Below are positions 16,702 to 24,387 of a stretch of DNA of 64,000 bases, one piece after another. Source of the DNA: Dyella sp. S184 (GTDB taxonomy: Bacteria > Pseudomonadota > Gammaproteobacteria > Xanthomonadales > Rhodanobacteraceae); the NCBI RefSeq assembly GCF_009766065.1, contig NZ_LMUE01000012.1, positions 1 through 64,000 of the forward strand, in the 5' to 3' direction. The position numbers were made by a program, and so were the translations under genes. How positions within the stretch are numbered: the stretch's first letter is position 1; each line of letters starts with the position of its first letter. The notes below the pieces were generated by a model, which did not search any database, was not told where the DNA came from, and worked only from the letters and a program-made list of their open reading frames with translations.

Positions 16702-17813
16702 CAGACGTCTCCAGTATTGATGCATCCTACCGTCAACATCATTTCGGCAGTGGGCGTTCGCCGCTCCATGATTTTGCCGATGAGTTGATGAAGGGTGCCA
16801 GAAAAGCATCCTCCATTGTGCCCAGTGCGGGTCACGCGGTGACGTCATCTTTCGCCACGGCAGAAAGCAGTTCTGAGTTGGTCAAGAGTGATCTCAAAGC
16901 ACTCCCGGCGGCGCCAGTGGGGGTTCGCGTCGCAGTGGCTCCCTCCGTTGCTTCGACAAGCACTTCTACGGCACCGGTCAAGGGCGTCCTCGAATTGCCA
17001 CCAAGCACCTTGGAGCCGATACGTCCGGTAGTGGTTCCTGCGGCTGGTCCAGCAGGGACGCCCGTTGAACCGGTCAAAGGGATTCTTCAGGCGCCCACGG
17101 GTGTTCCAGTCGCTCCCGTTCGCGTCTCGGCCATGCCTGTCGCCTCACCAGAAGACCCCGCCGCGCCCGCGGATCCCACCGTGATCGCGCAAACGGACGT
17201 TGCGGCTGATGAGGTTCCTGTGGAAGTTGCTCCCATGATGACCACGCAGGAACAAATACAGTTGAACACGGTGGTTCAGCCCACCGGGGTGACCGAAGCA
17301 TTACTCGGTTCTCGCGTGTACGGTGTGCATCTCCTTGCGGGAGCCTATCTTTCCGAATTGGTCGTTTCGGAAAGTGAGAGGGAGTTCACCGGGCCACGCT
17401 CCGAGGCACCGCCATTGACGGAAAGTACGGTGCCACAGGAACTCGCCGCGGCTTCTTCATTATTAGACGTCAATATACCCACCCCGGATGAATCGCTACC
17501 GACGCAGGCTGCAGTGAGCGCGATCGATTTACTCCTCGACAGTGAGCCGTCTATGCCGACGGACGATATCGCGTTGACGAACGCTGTGGTGTCCGATGGA
17601 ACCTCCACACTGCTTTGGTCCGAACGTTCCTTGCGCTTCACTCCGCAGCGTGACGGGACAGCCATCGCCTGGGTACGCGATTACCGTCTGGAGAGTCATG
17701 AAATGCCCCGGTTGATGGAGGCCCTGCGAGGGGAGGCCAAAGCCAAGGGTATGTCGTTGAACAAAATCATGTTGAACGGTCGCGAAGCCTGGTCTTCGCA
17801 TAGCAATCAGTGA
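16698..17813 (+). CDS. fliK: FliK-position protein, putative hook-length control
   Basis: The protein is 371 residues from ATG 16698. The N-terminal two thirds are low-complexity, rich in Pro, Ala, Val, Thr and Ser with repeated PVKG(V/I)L segments (about residues 95-100 and 127-132). This is the disordered ruler style typical of FliK. A compact C-terminal region (about 305-371) reads FTPQRDGTAIAWVRDYRL ... MSLNKIMLNGREAW. I do not see the classical Flg_hook motif (LxPxxLGxVxV). The call is therefore by position, between fliJ and flgD, and by composition. Confidence 0.6.
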   Translation: MTDVSSIDASYRQHHFGSGRSPLHDFADELMKGARKASSIVPSAGHAVTSSFATAESSSELVKSDLKALPAAPVGVRVAVAPSVASTSTSTAPVKGVLELPPSTLEPIRPVVVPAAGPAGTPVEPVKGILQAPTGVPVAPVRVSAMPVASPEDPAAPADPTVIAQTDVAADEVPVEVAPMMTTQEQIQLNTVVQPTGVTEALLGSRVYGVHLLAGAYLSELVVSESEREFTGPRSEAPPLTESTVPQELAAASSLLDVNIPTPDESLPTQAAVSAIDLLLDSEPSMPTDDIALTNAVVSDGTSTLLWSERSLRFTPQRDGTAIAWVRDYRLESHEMPRLMEALRGEAKAKGMSLNKIMLNGREAWSSHSNQ

Positions 17814-17825
17814 ACGAGGAGCGTC

Positions 17826-18245
17826 ATGTCAGTCCAGGCTATCGGTAGCACATTGAGTACAGCGAACTCGGCGACACCGTCCAGCGCCAGTATCAGTGAG
17901 CAGAATTTTATCCAGCTGTTCGTCAGCGAATTGCAGTTCCAGGATCCGATGGAACCGCTGGATAACAGTCAGTTCCTTACCCAGCTTTCGCAATTCGTTG
18001 GTATTGAGCAACAAAGCGAAGAGGTGACGGGAATTAATAACTTGCTTACCTTGGGTGCTTCGGAGCAGCCCTTGGACTTGCTGTCCCACACCGTCGAGAT
18101 TGCCAATGCCGATGGCTCGACAACGACCGGTACGGTGACCGGTGTTCAGTACAGTACGAATGGAGCACAACTTACAGTGACTGCTTCAGGCAATAACGTA
18201 TTAACCAACGTCAATCTGTCGCAGATTCAGGTCGTCTCACCCTAA
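17826..18245 (+). CDS. flgD: Hook cap/scaffold protein FlgD, short form
   Basis: The protein is 139 residues. The N-terminal FlgD signature is complete: FIQLFVSELQFQDPMEPLDNSQFLTQLSQF. The remaining ~70 residues form a small beta-rich domain (VEIANADGSTTTGTVTGVQY). Enterobacterial FlgD is about 230 residues; short versions of about 140 occur in Bacillus. FlgD caps the growing hook and is discarded when HAPs arrive, but no HAP genes are present. A GAGGAG site precedes the ATG. Confidence 0.9.
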   Translation: MSVQAIGSTLSTANSATPSSASISEQNFIQLFVSELQFQDPMEPLDNSQFLTQLSQFVGIEQQSEEVTGINNLLTLGASEQPLDLLSHTVEIANADGSTTTGTVTGVQYSTNGAQLTVTASGNNVLTNVNLSQIQVVSP

Positions 18246-18255
18246 GGAGGAAGCC

Positions 18256-19437
18256 ATGTCATACAACCTCATGCAAGCGTTGTACACCAGCGTCACGGGC
18301 CTCAATGGATTTTCGCAGAGCCTGGATACCATCGGTAACAACATCAGCAATATGAATACTCCAGGATTCTGGGGTAGCGAGTCCTTTTTCGAAAACCTTG
18401 CGGGCGATATTGGAACCTCGATCGCCGGTACGGGCATGGATACGAGTCAGGGCGATATCGAACAGACCAACACGGCGACGGACGTGGCGATTAACGGGCA
18501 GGGACTTTTCGTTCTTAAGGATCCCCAAGGCAATCTTTATTACACGCGCTCTGGCCAATTTGAACTCAACTCATCCGGTCAGTTGGTTGATTCGGTCAAT
18601 CAGTACGTGGTTCAAGGTTACGATTCATCCGGAAATTTTGGCGACATGAATATTTCCAGCCTTCAGACGTTACCGGCCAAACCCACGACCACGGTCAATT
18701 TGACGGGCAATCTGTCCAGCTTGGACCCCACCGACAGCGTCAGCAACATTGTTGTTTACGATGCTCAGGGGACGCCGGAAACGCTGACGATGACGCTGAC
18801 CAACAACAACCCGTCGGGGGCGAGTTCGACGACGAATAGCTGGAGCGTGGTCCTTACCGATAGCAGTGGCAACACCGTCGGTAGCGGCACGATCAGTTTT
18901 GGTACCGATGGCACTCCCTTGGCCGGTTCCAACACGATCACCATGACAGGCGTCCTCGATGATGCGTCTCAGTCGATCACTTTCAATTTTGGTACCCCTG
19001 GAAGTCTGAGTGGGGCAACCAGCCTTGGCGGTACGGCGACAAGTCTCGCCGCGCAGGTGGTGGATGGAAACGCACCCGTGGGTCTTTCCTCCGAATCCTT
19101 CAACACGGATGGCGTGCTTGAGCTCACCTATGCCAACGGACAGACCGTAGCGGGCCCTCAGCTTGCTTTGGCGTCGTTCACAAACGAAGCCGCCATGCAG
19201 ATGATTCAGGGCAATCTCCTGTTGGCGCCACAAAACGAGATCGCGCAAATGGGCACGGCCAACAGCGGGATTTTCGGTCAGGTTGAAGGAAGCAGCCTTG
19301 AGATGTCAAACGTGAATCTCACTCAGGAATTGGCCGACATGATCGTGATCCAGCGGGGCTATCAAGCCAGCTCCCGCGTGATGACGGTAGCCAGCGACAT
19401 GCTGCAGCAGCTCTATGAAGCGACTCAAGGTAACTAA
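18256..19437 (+). CDS. flgE: Hook protein FlgE
   Basis: The protein is 393 residues, normal for FlgE. The N-terminus has ALYTSVTGLNGFSQSLDTIG and NNISNMNTPGFWG. The central domains are Ser/Thr/Gly-rich. The C-terminal D0 reads SNVNLTQELADMIVIQRGYQ with ASSRVMTVASDMLQQLYEATQGN. It polymerises into the universal-joint hook in flagella. A strong AAGGAGGAAG site lies 6 bases before the ATG, suggesting high expression relative to its overlapped neighbours. Confidence 0.95.
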   Translation: MSYNLMQALYTSVTGLNGFSQSLDTIGNNISNMNTPGFWGSESFFENLAGDIGTSIAGTGMDTSQGDIEQTNTATDVAINGQGLFVLKDPQGNLYYTRSGQFELNSSGQLVDSVNQYVVQGYDSSGNFGDMNISSLQTLPAKPTTTVNLTGNLSSLDPTDSVSNIVVYDAQGTPETLTMTLTNNNPSGASSTTNSWSVVLTDSSGNTVGSGTISFGTDGTPLAGSNTITMTGVLDDASQSITFNFGTPGSLSGATSLGGTATSLAAQVVDGNAPVGLSSESFNTDGVLELTYANGQTVAGPQLALASFTNEAAMQMIQGNLLLAPQNEIAQMGTANSGIFGQVEGSSLEMSNVNLTQELADMIVIQRGYQASSRVMTVASDMLQQLYEATQGN

Positions 19438-19440
19438 AGC

Positions 19441-20220
19441 ATGACGAGTGAGATTCGCTTTGGCTGGCTCGGTGAGGCGCGACGTGCCGCACTGCGCACA
19501 TCGATCGCTGCAGAAGTGATGGATTGGTCACGTGCATGGTGGATGCACCACGCGCCTGGCGAGGTCGACGTGCGCTCGATCGAGCCAGATAGCCTTTACT
19601 CCAAGGCGGTGATGCCGCTGGTATCAGCCAATGATGCCGGCGTGTTGGTCTTGCACCTCAACGGGAAAAGCACAGACGCTATCGGTCGTCATCTGGCCGG
19701 TGCGGCCGGTGACGAAGATGCAGGTCTGGCCCAGCGCATCGGTCAAGATGCGCTGGAGGATCTGGCTCTGCGCATTCGCCGCAAAGCGGGAGCCATGAAG
19801 GTTGCTGCCTTATGTCCAGACGTTACGCCGCTGGCTCTGGAACATGCTCGGCTGGGCGCCTATGCGGTAGCGCTGTCGTTGGGGCGGATGGAATTGGGTT
19901 TGGTCATGGATCGCCGGCTGGCCGATGGTCTTGCACCGCCATCCGCGATCAAGGGCCAGAGCCTGGTTCCACGCCAGGCAGCGATAGGGCATGCAGCACT
20001 TACCGTGACCGCCGTAATGAATTTCGGATCGATCGATTTGGCCCATTTATCCGATCTTTGCGTGGGCGAGGTCCTGGTCGGCGATCGGAAACTGGAAGAC
20101 ACCTTACACATCCATGTGGATGGCCACATCGCTGTCGCGAACGGGCATCTGCGTCGGCAAGGAACAAAACGTGCCGTCATGTTTGACGGCGTCAGCTCGC
20201 AGGAACTGCAAAAGTCATGA
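19441..20220 (+). CDS. fliM: FliM/SctQ-like C-ring protein lacking CheY-binding motif
   Basis: The protein is 259 residues, against about 330 for FliM. The C-terminal ~75 residues look like a SpoA domain (VTAVMNFGSIDLAHLSDLCVGEVLVGDRKLEDTLHIHVDGH). The N-terminus starts MTSEIRFGWLGEARRAALRT and has no LSQxEIDALL-type CheY-binding motif. The middle region lacks an obvious GGxG FliG-binding motif. In layout it resembles injectisome SctQ more than a chemotactic switch. It precedes and overlaps fliN (ATGA). Confidence 0.75.
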   Translation: MTSEIRFGWLGEARRAALRTSIAAEVMDWSRAWWMHHAPGEVDVRSIEPDSLYSKAVMPLVSANDAGVLVLHLNGKSTDAIGRHLAGAAGDEDAGLAQRIGQDALEDLALRIRRKAGAMKVAALCPDVTPLALEHARLGAYAVALSLGRMELGLVMDRRLADGLAPPSAIKGQSLVPRQAAIGHAALTVTAVMNFGSIDLAHLSDLCVGEVLVGDRKLEDTLHIHVDGHIAVANGHLRRQGTKRAVMFDGVSSQELQKS

Positions 20221-20522
20221 ACGAAACTGTTATTGAACCTATCGAATTGGAAGAAGCCGCGTACGCATCGAGCGTGAGCGAGCCATTGATCAAGCGCAAC
20301 CTCGCGCTATTGGGGCACGTTAGCGTCCGTCTGGACGTGCTCGTAGGTAGTGCACAAATCAACGTCGAAAAGTTGTTTTCCTTGAGCAAAGGCGACTCCA
20401 TTGCACTGGACGCGGACTTGGATGCACCGATGGTCCTGCAGCTCGACGGCAAGCCTATTGCACGAGGGCATCTCATGGCAGTAGGGGACTCTTTCGGTTT
20501 GAAGATTACTGAAATTTTGTGA
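20217..20522 (+). CDS. fliN: C-ring protein FliN
   Basis: The protein is 101 residues with an acidic N-terminal lead and a complete SpoA domain (LGHVSVRLDVLVGSAQINVEKLFSLSKGDSIALD, then MVLQLDGKPIARGHLMAVGDSFGLKITEIL). The VGDSFGLKIT ending is a close match to family FliN. It forms the base of the C ring and a docking site for FliH. It overlaps fliM and fliO by four bases each. Confidence 0.94.
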   Translation: MNETVIEPIELEEAAYASSVSEPLIKRNLALLGHVSVRLDVLVGSAQINVEKLFSLSKGDSIALDADLDAPMVLQLDGKPIARGHLMAVGDSFGLKITEIL

Positions 20523-20914
20523 AGGCTTTGAATCAGAAAACCGCGGCACTGCGCGGTATGCCGCTTGCCCTCGCACTGAACGCGCCAGCCATTCCTTATA
20601 GGACCGATACGCCGGTGTCGGTGAGCAATCTTGCTCTGGCTATGCTGGTGACGGCTCTTGTTTTGGGCGCACTTGTGGGTGTGCTTGTTTACGTTCGCCG
20701 GCGTGGCTGGGGACTGGGCGGCCTACGTGCAAACAAACAAGCGGCTGAGGGTATTGAACTTCAGGCGACGCGACGCGTGAGCCTGTTAACTACGGCGCAC
20801 GTGGTGGCCTATCGGGGACAGACGTATTTGATCGTGGAAAGTGCGCGCGGATCAACTACGACAGTGTCGCCTCTGCCTGTCGCCGCTCCAGCCTCAACAG
20901 GCGAAGCCTCATGA
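20519..20914 (+). CDS. fliO: Export gate assembly protein FliO
   Basis: The protein is 131 residues from GTG 20519. It has one membrane helix (about residues 36-60: SNLALAMLVTALVLGALVGVLVYVRRR) and a cytoplasmic domain with the FliO-like LQATRRVSLLTTAHVVAYRGQTYLIVES. FliO helps FliP oligomerise during gate assembly. Sequence is weakly conserved in this family; order fliN-fliO-fliP supports the call. Confidence 0.85.
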   Translation: MKALNQKTAALRGMPLALALNAPAIPYRTDTPVSVSNLALAMLVTALVLGALVGVLVYVRRRGWGLGGLRANKQAAEGIELQATRRVSLLTTAHVVAYRGQTYLIVESARGSTTTVSPLPVAAPASTGEAS

Positions 20915-21657
20915 CGAGAGGCAAGTATTTCGCATTGTTTGCGCTGTTACTGGGTGGCCTTCTCTTGCCGGTCGTGGGATGGTGTACCGATCCTATTCAG
21001 GACGCCATTGCGCGCGCTTCCAGCGAAGACTATTCGCCGATCTTGCGCTCATTCCTGCTGCTTTCGTTGCTCTCTTTGATCCCGCTGCTCGTGATTGCGA
21101 TGACCGCGTTCACGCGCATTATTGTGGTCCTTTCACTGGTGCGCAGCGCCTTGGGTTTGCAGCAGACGCCGCCGAACAGCGTACTGCTTACACTGGCGAT
21201 GTTTCTCACTCTTTTTGCGATGAATCCGGTATTTCAAAGCGCGAAGCAGGCCGGGCTAGATCCCTATATTCGACATGAAATATCTGCGCCCATCGCCGTT
21301 GAGCGTGTGTTCCAGCCGTTCAAGCTTTTCATGATCCAGCAGACCCATCAGGAGGATCTGCTCGCAGTCATTCGGATGGCCAAGATGACACCGCCGAAAT
21401 CGGTGGATGATATCGGCGCGTTGCAATTGATTCCGGCATTCATGCTTAGCGAGTTACGCACTGCTTTCCAGATCGGCTTCGTTATATTCCTTCCCTTTCT
21501 GCTCATTGACTTGGTTGTGGCCGCTATTTTGATGGCGCTTGGCATGATCATGTTGCCGCCAACCACGGTCAGTTTGCCCTTGAAGATCCTGCTCTTTCTT
21601 CTTATCAACGGCTGGGGATTGCTGGCGCAGGCCTTGTTAAGCAGCTACCAGCACTGA
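20911..21657 (+). CDS. fliP: Flagellar-type export gate protein FliP
   Basis: The protein is 248 residues. It has a cleavable signal peptide and four membrane segments. Signatures are MTAFTRIIVVLSLVRSALGLQQTPPN and the C-terminal SELRTAFQIGFVIFLPFLLIDLVVA with LGMIMLPP. It is the main gate subunit. The expected next gene, fliQ, is missing here and instead opens the operon; a sigma factor gene follows within eight bases. Confidence 0.96.
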   Translation: MTRGKYFALFALLLGGLLLPVVGWCTDPIQDAIARASSEDYSPILRSFLLLSLLSLIPLLVIAMTAFTRIIVVLSLVRSALGLQQTPPNSVLLTLAMFLTLFAMNPVFQSAKQAGLDPYIRHEISAPIAVERVFQPFKLFMIQQTHQEDLLAVIRMAKMTPPKSVDDIGALQLIPAFMLSELRTAFQIGFVIFLPFLLIDLVVAAILMALGMIMLPPTTVSLPLKILLFLLINGWGLLAQALLSSYQH

Positions 21658-21664
21658 TTGATGA

Positions 21665-22378
21665 GTGGCCGCCTTGGAGAGCGAAGAGCGCGAACTATGG
21701 GACCGATGGCATACATCGCGGGATGCGGATGCCCGGCATGCACTGATCATCAAGTACTCGCCTTGGGCAAGGCTGGTCGCACGCGATGTCTATGTTCGTG
21801 TTTATGGAATCAGCGACGCATGGCACGATTGCGTACAGAATGCCCTGATCGGTTTGCTGGAAGCGATTGATCGCTTCAATCCCGACTTTGAAGCGAGCTT
21901 CCAGACCTACGCGCGCTATCGGGTCCGAGGCGCCGTGTTCAACGGGGTTAGGACGTTACGCGAAAGCACGGCGCAGGGTATGCGCAGTCTCGATCATTCG
22001 AGTGCCTTATCGGATCGGCTGCAGTCGCTGGACGATGATGACTCTTCCGATCCGCTCGAAGCTTTCGTGTCCACAGCGGTTGGGCTCGGTCTTGGATTTC
22101 TGCTGGAGTCGGGCTCCATGCAGTCCGACGTACATTCCACCGACGCCTATACGGAGCTGGAGAGGCACGAGCTGAGCACGCTGATCACTGGCGGTATTGA
22201 GCAGCTTCCACAGCGGGAACAAATGGTTCTGGTATTGCACTACTACCACTACATACCGTTTGTTGAGATAGCGACCCGTTTGGGAGTAACCAAAGGGCGG
22301 GTATCACAACTGCATAAACGTGCCATCGAGCGTTTGCGTATGCGTTTGCGAACGCGTTTGTCTATCGGACCCGATTAG
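21665..22378 (+). CDS. fliA: FliA-like sigma-28 family factor with atypical middle
   Basis: The protein is 237 residues from GTG 21665. The region 2 match to FliA is good (HDCVQNALIGLLEAIDRFNPDFEASFQTYARYRVRGAVFNGVR), as is region 4 (LPQREQMVLVLHYYHYIPFVEIATRLGVTKGRVSQLHKRAIERLR). Between them, where FliA has a helical region 3, there is an acidic stretch (SLDDDDSSDP) and a hydrophobic AVGLGLGFLLESGS. Promoter recognition may therefore differ from standard sigma-28. It is the last gene of the operon; no anti-sigma flgM is present. Confidence 0.85.
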   Translation: MAALESEERELWDRWHTSRDADARHALIIKYSPWARLVARDVYVRVYGISDAWHDCVQNALIGLLEAIDRFNPDFEASFQTYARYRVRGAVFNGVRTLRESTAQGMRSLDHSSALSDRLQSLDDDDSSDPLEAFVSTAVGLGLGFLLESGSMQSDVHSTDAYTELERHELSTLITGGIEQLPQREQMVLVLHYYHYIPFVEIATRLGVTKGRVSQLHKRAIERLRMRLRTRLSIGPD

Positions 22379-22733
22379 CGCAGTAGTGTTAATGCTTGTT
22401 CCGGCGTGAATCAGGTCATCGCAAGTGGAACGATAAGGCCTAGCGTGTTCAAGCTAGCTATTTCGCGTTCGTTGAAAATAATGCTCGGCGGAAAATGCTT
22501 GCGATCCCGGGGCAGTCCAAATCCCTGATGCCGAGGAACTTGCAGGCGCGCGTGAGTGTGGCGCCGATCGAGTGTGGGTTATGCGACGGTTTCGAAATGA
22601 CGACGTGCGGTGTTTGTACGCGGCTCACACGGCGCGATGGGAGGGTGTAATAATTTGCGAGCGAGCAGTTTCGGGGTGGCGTGCAGTGCAGACCAAGTAA
22701 CGAGTCTCGTACTTCCAAACACAGGGCCATCCC
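22379..22733. other. Intergenic region after the flagellar-type operon
   Basis: The region is 355 bases with no supported gene. No obvious intrinsic terminator follows the sigma-factor gene. A minus-strand frame across 22458-22739 has poor coding character and no ribosome site. The composition is mixed, consistent with a junction. Confidence 0.45.
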
Positions 22734-22955
22734 ATGCAAGACCGCTACACCGAAGCTATCCGTTTTGCGGAACGTGTCAGAGGCCGCGCTGACGCATTAA
22801 GCGCAGCCGCCACAAGCATTGCCGCTGCGGCGCGCGAACGCATGATCACTTCCGACGAGATCCACCAGCTGCTCGAGGTCATCGCCGACGATCTCAAGCG
22901 CACCGCCGACCAACTGCTCGACGAGTTAACTCGCCCTGCCGCTGCCGCGAACTGA
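22734..22955 (+). CDS. Small helical protein beside the integrase, unknown
   Basis: The protein is 73 residues and predicted almost wholly helical (EAIRFAERVRGRADALSAAATSIAAAARERM, then ITSDEIHQLLEVIADDLKRTADQLLDEL). It has no signal peptide or membrane segment. No family is assigned. It converges with the integrase gene and overlaps its 3' end by 30 bases. Small genes in this position are common in integrative elements and are sometimes excision or regulatory factors, but nothing here shows a DNA-binding fold. Confidence 0.5.
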   Translation: MQDRYTEAIRFAERVRGRADALSAAATSIAAAARERMITSDEIHQLLEVIADDLKRTADQLLDELTRPAAAAN

Positions 22956-24191
22956 CCGCCTCGCCACCGGCAATAGCGCCACAGGCGTGGACGCGCGCAA
23001 CCCATCAAGGTAGTCGGCCCACGCCTGCATCATCTTCTTTCGCTCGGCCAGGTACTGCGCCTTGTTGTAGATCCCGCGAATGCGGTTTTTGTCCTTGTGC
23101 GCCAGCTGACGCTCGATCGCGTCCTCGTGCCACTTGAGCTCGTTTAACGCAGTACTGGCCATGTGGCGCATACCGTGCTGCACGATCTCGCCCTTGAAGC
23201 CAAGGCGGTGCAGCGCAGCGTTGATCGTGTTGTCTGACATCGGTCGCTTGATCGTGCGCTCACCGGGGAAAACGTAACGTCCGCTGCCACTCAATGGATA
23301 CAGCTCGCATAGCAGATTAACCACTTGCCGGCTCAGTGGCACCACATGCGGCTCGGCTGTAGCTTTCTTGGCCTTGCGCATTTTCAGCCGCACGGCTGGC
23401 ACCGTCCACGTGGCCTTGGCCAAGTCGAACTCGATCCACTCAGCCATGCGCAATTCGCTTGGGCGCGTGAACACCAGCGGAGCGATTTTCAGCGCGTACC
23501 GTGTGACATAGCTACCCTGGTATCCATCGATCGCGCGCAACAATTCGCCAATACGGGCAGGGTCCGTGATGGTGGGGAAGTTGGCACCCTCAGCCGGTGG
23601 GATCGCGCCGATGACATCGGCAGCGGGATCACGCTCCGCTTTGCCGCTGACGATCGCAAACCGGAATATTTGACTGAGGTAGTTGCGCGTGCGGTGCGCG
23701 GTTTCCGTTGTGCCGGATTCATGGATCCGTTTCATGGTCGCGAGGATCTGTGGCGCTGTCACCGAGGCGATCGGTATCGGACCGAGCCACGGGAACACGT
23801 GCATCTCAAGCCGTCGCAGTACCTTGCCGCTGTATGTGTCCACCCATGTTGGCGATTTTTCCTTGTGCCAAAGCCGCGCGATCGCCTCGAGGCTGTTGGC
23901 CACCGCCACCTCTTGTGTCAGCTTTTCAACACGCCGCTGCATACTGGGATCGACACCGCTGGCCAGCAGCTTCCGCGCGGCATCGCGCGCGTCGCGCGCC
24001 TCAGCCACGCTGACATCGGGGAACACGCCGACACCCATCATTCGCGCCTTGCCAGCAAAGCGATATTTCAGCCGCCAGTAGCGCGCGCCGGTCGGCATCA
24101 CCTGCAGGTATAGCCCCTTGCCAGCGGCAAGCCTGTACATCGTCTCGCGTGGCTTCGCGTTGCGCGCGGCCACGGCAGTCAACTCACCCAT
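22926..24191 (-). CDS. P4-type tyrosine integrase
   Basis: The protein is 421 residues. The N-terminal DUF4102/arm-binding domain is typical of P4 integrases (KPRETMYRLAAGKGLYLQVMP and ARMMGVGVFPDVSVAEARDARDAARKLLASG). A SAM-like core-binding domain follows, then a catalytic domain with the Arg of FTRPSELRMAEW, the HGMRH box, and a Tyr in IYNKAQYLAERKKMMQAWADYL. All expected catalytic residues are present. Such enzymes integrate genomic islands at tRNA 3' ends; the tRNA at 24388-24463 has its 3' end facing this gene. The island would thus extend leftwards. Confidence 0.93.
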   Translation of the reverse strand: MGELTAVAARNAKPRETMYRLAAGKGLYLQVMPTGARYWRLKYRFAGKARMMGVGVFPDVSVAEARDARDAARKLLASGVDPSMQRRVEKLTQEVAVANSLEAIARLWHKEKSPTWVDTYSGKVLRRLEMHVFPWLGPIPIASVTAPQILATMKRIHESGTTETAHRTRNYLSQIFRFAIVSGKAERDPAADVIGAIPPAEGANFPTITDPARIGELLRAIDGYQGSYVTRYALKIAPLVFTRPSELRMAEWIEFDLAKATWTVPAVRLKMRKAKKATAEPHVVPLSRQVVNLLCELYPLSGSGRYVFPGERTIKRPMSDNTINAALHRLGFKGEIVQHGMRHMASTALNELKWHEDAIERQLAHKDKNRIRGIYNKAQYLAERKKMMQAWADYLDGLRASTPVALLPVARRSVRGSGRAS

Positions 24192-24202
24192 CAGCTCTCT
24201 CC

Positions 24203-24262
24203 TGGTGGTACATCCATGTCAAATCGACCGCTCCATCGATTTGTACCACCTAAAGTACCACC
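24203..24262. promoter_or_regulatory. Repeats between integrase and tRNA, candidate arm/regulatory sites
   Basis: GGTGGTACA (24204-24212) is the exact reverse complement of TGTACCACC (24242-24250), and GTACCACC recurs at 24255-24262. The three copies lie just upstream of the integrase start. They look like integrase arm-type or excisionase/repressor binding sites. Confidence 0.5.
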
Positions 24263-24387
24263 AGTCGGCGTGCGTTGCAGTGCATCTTGTTGCGACAACC
24301 TGAGACAACGAAATCAGCTATGACCTAGTCAGAGAGCCATTTTTAGCTGTGCAATGAGACCTGCTGCGTCTTGCTGATACCTATAAG

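Noticed and set aside
2878..22378. Interpretation as a classical virulence injectisome (non-flagellar T3SS)
   Set aside because: The presence of FlgB/C/F/G/E/H/I, FliE and FlgD, and the absence of secretin, needle and translocon genes, make the system flagellar in origin; only the switch looks injectisome-like.
22458..22739. Minus-strand frame of 93 codons between the sigma-factor gene and the small helical gene
   Set aside because: No ribosome site, irregular composition and no recognisable motif; it could not be told from chance.
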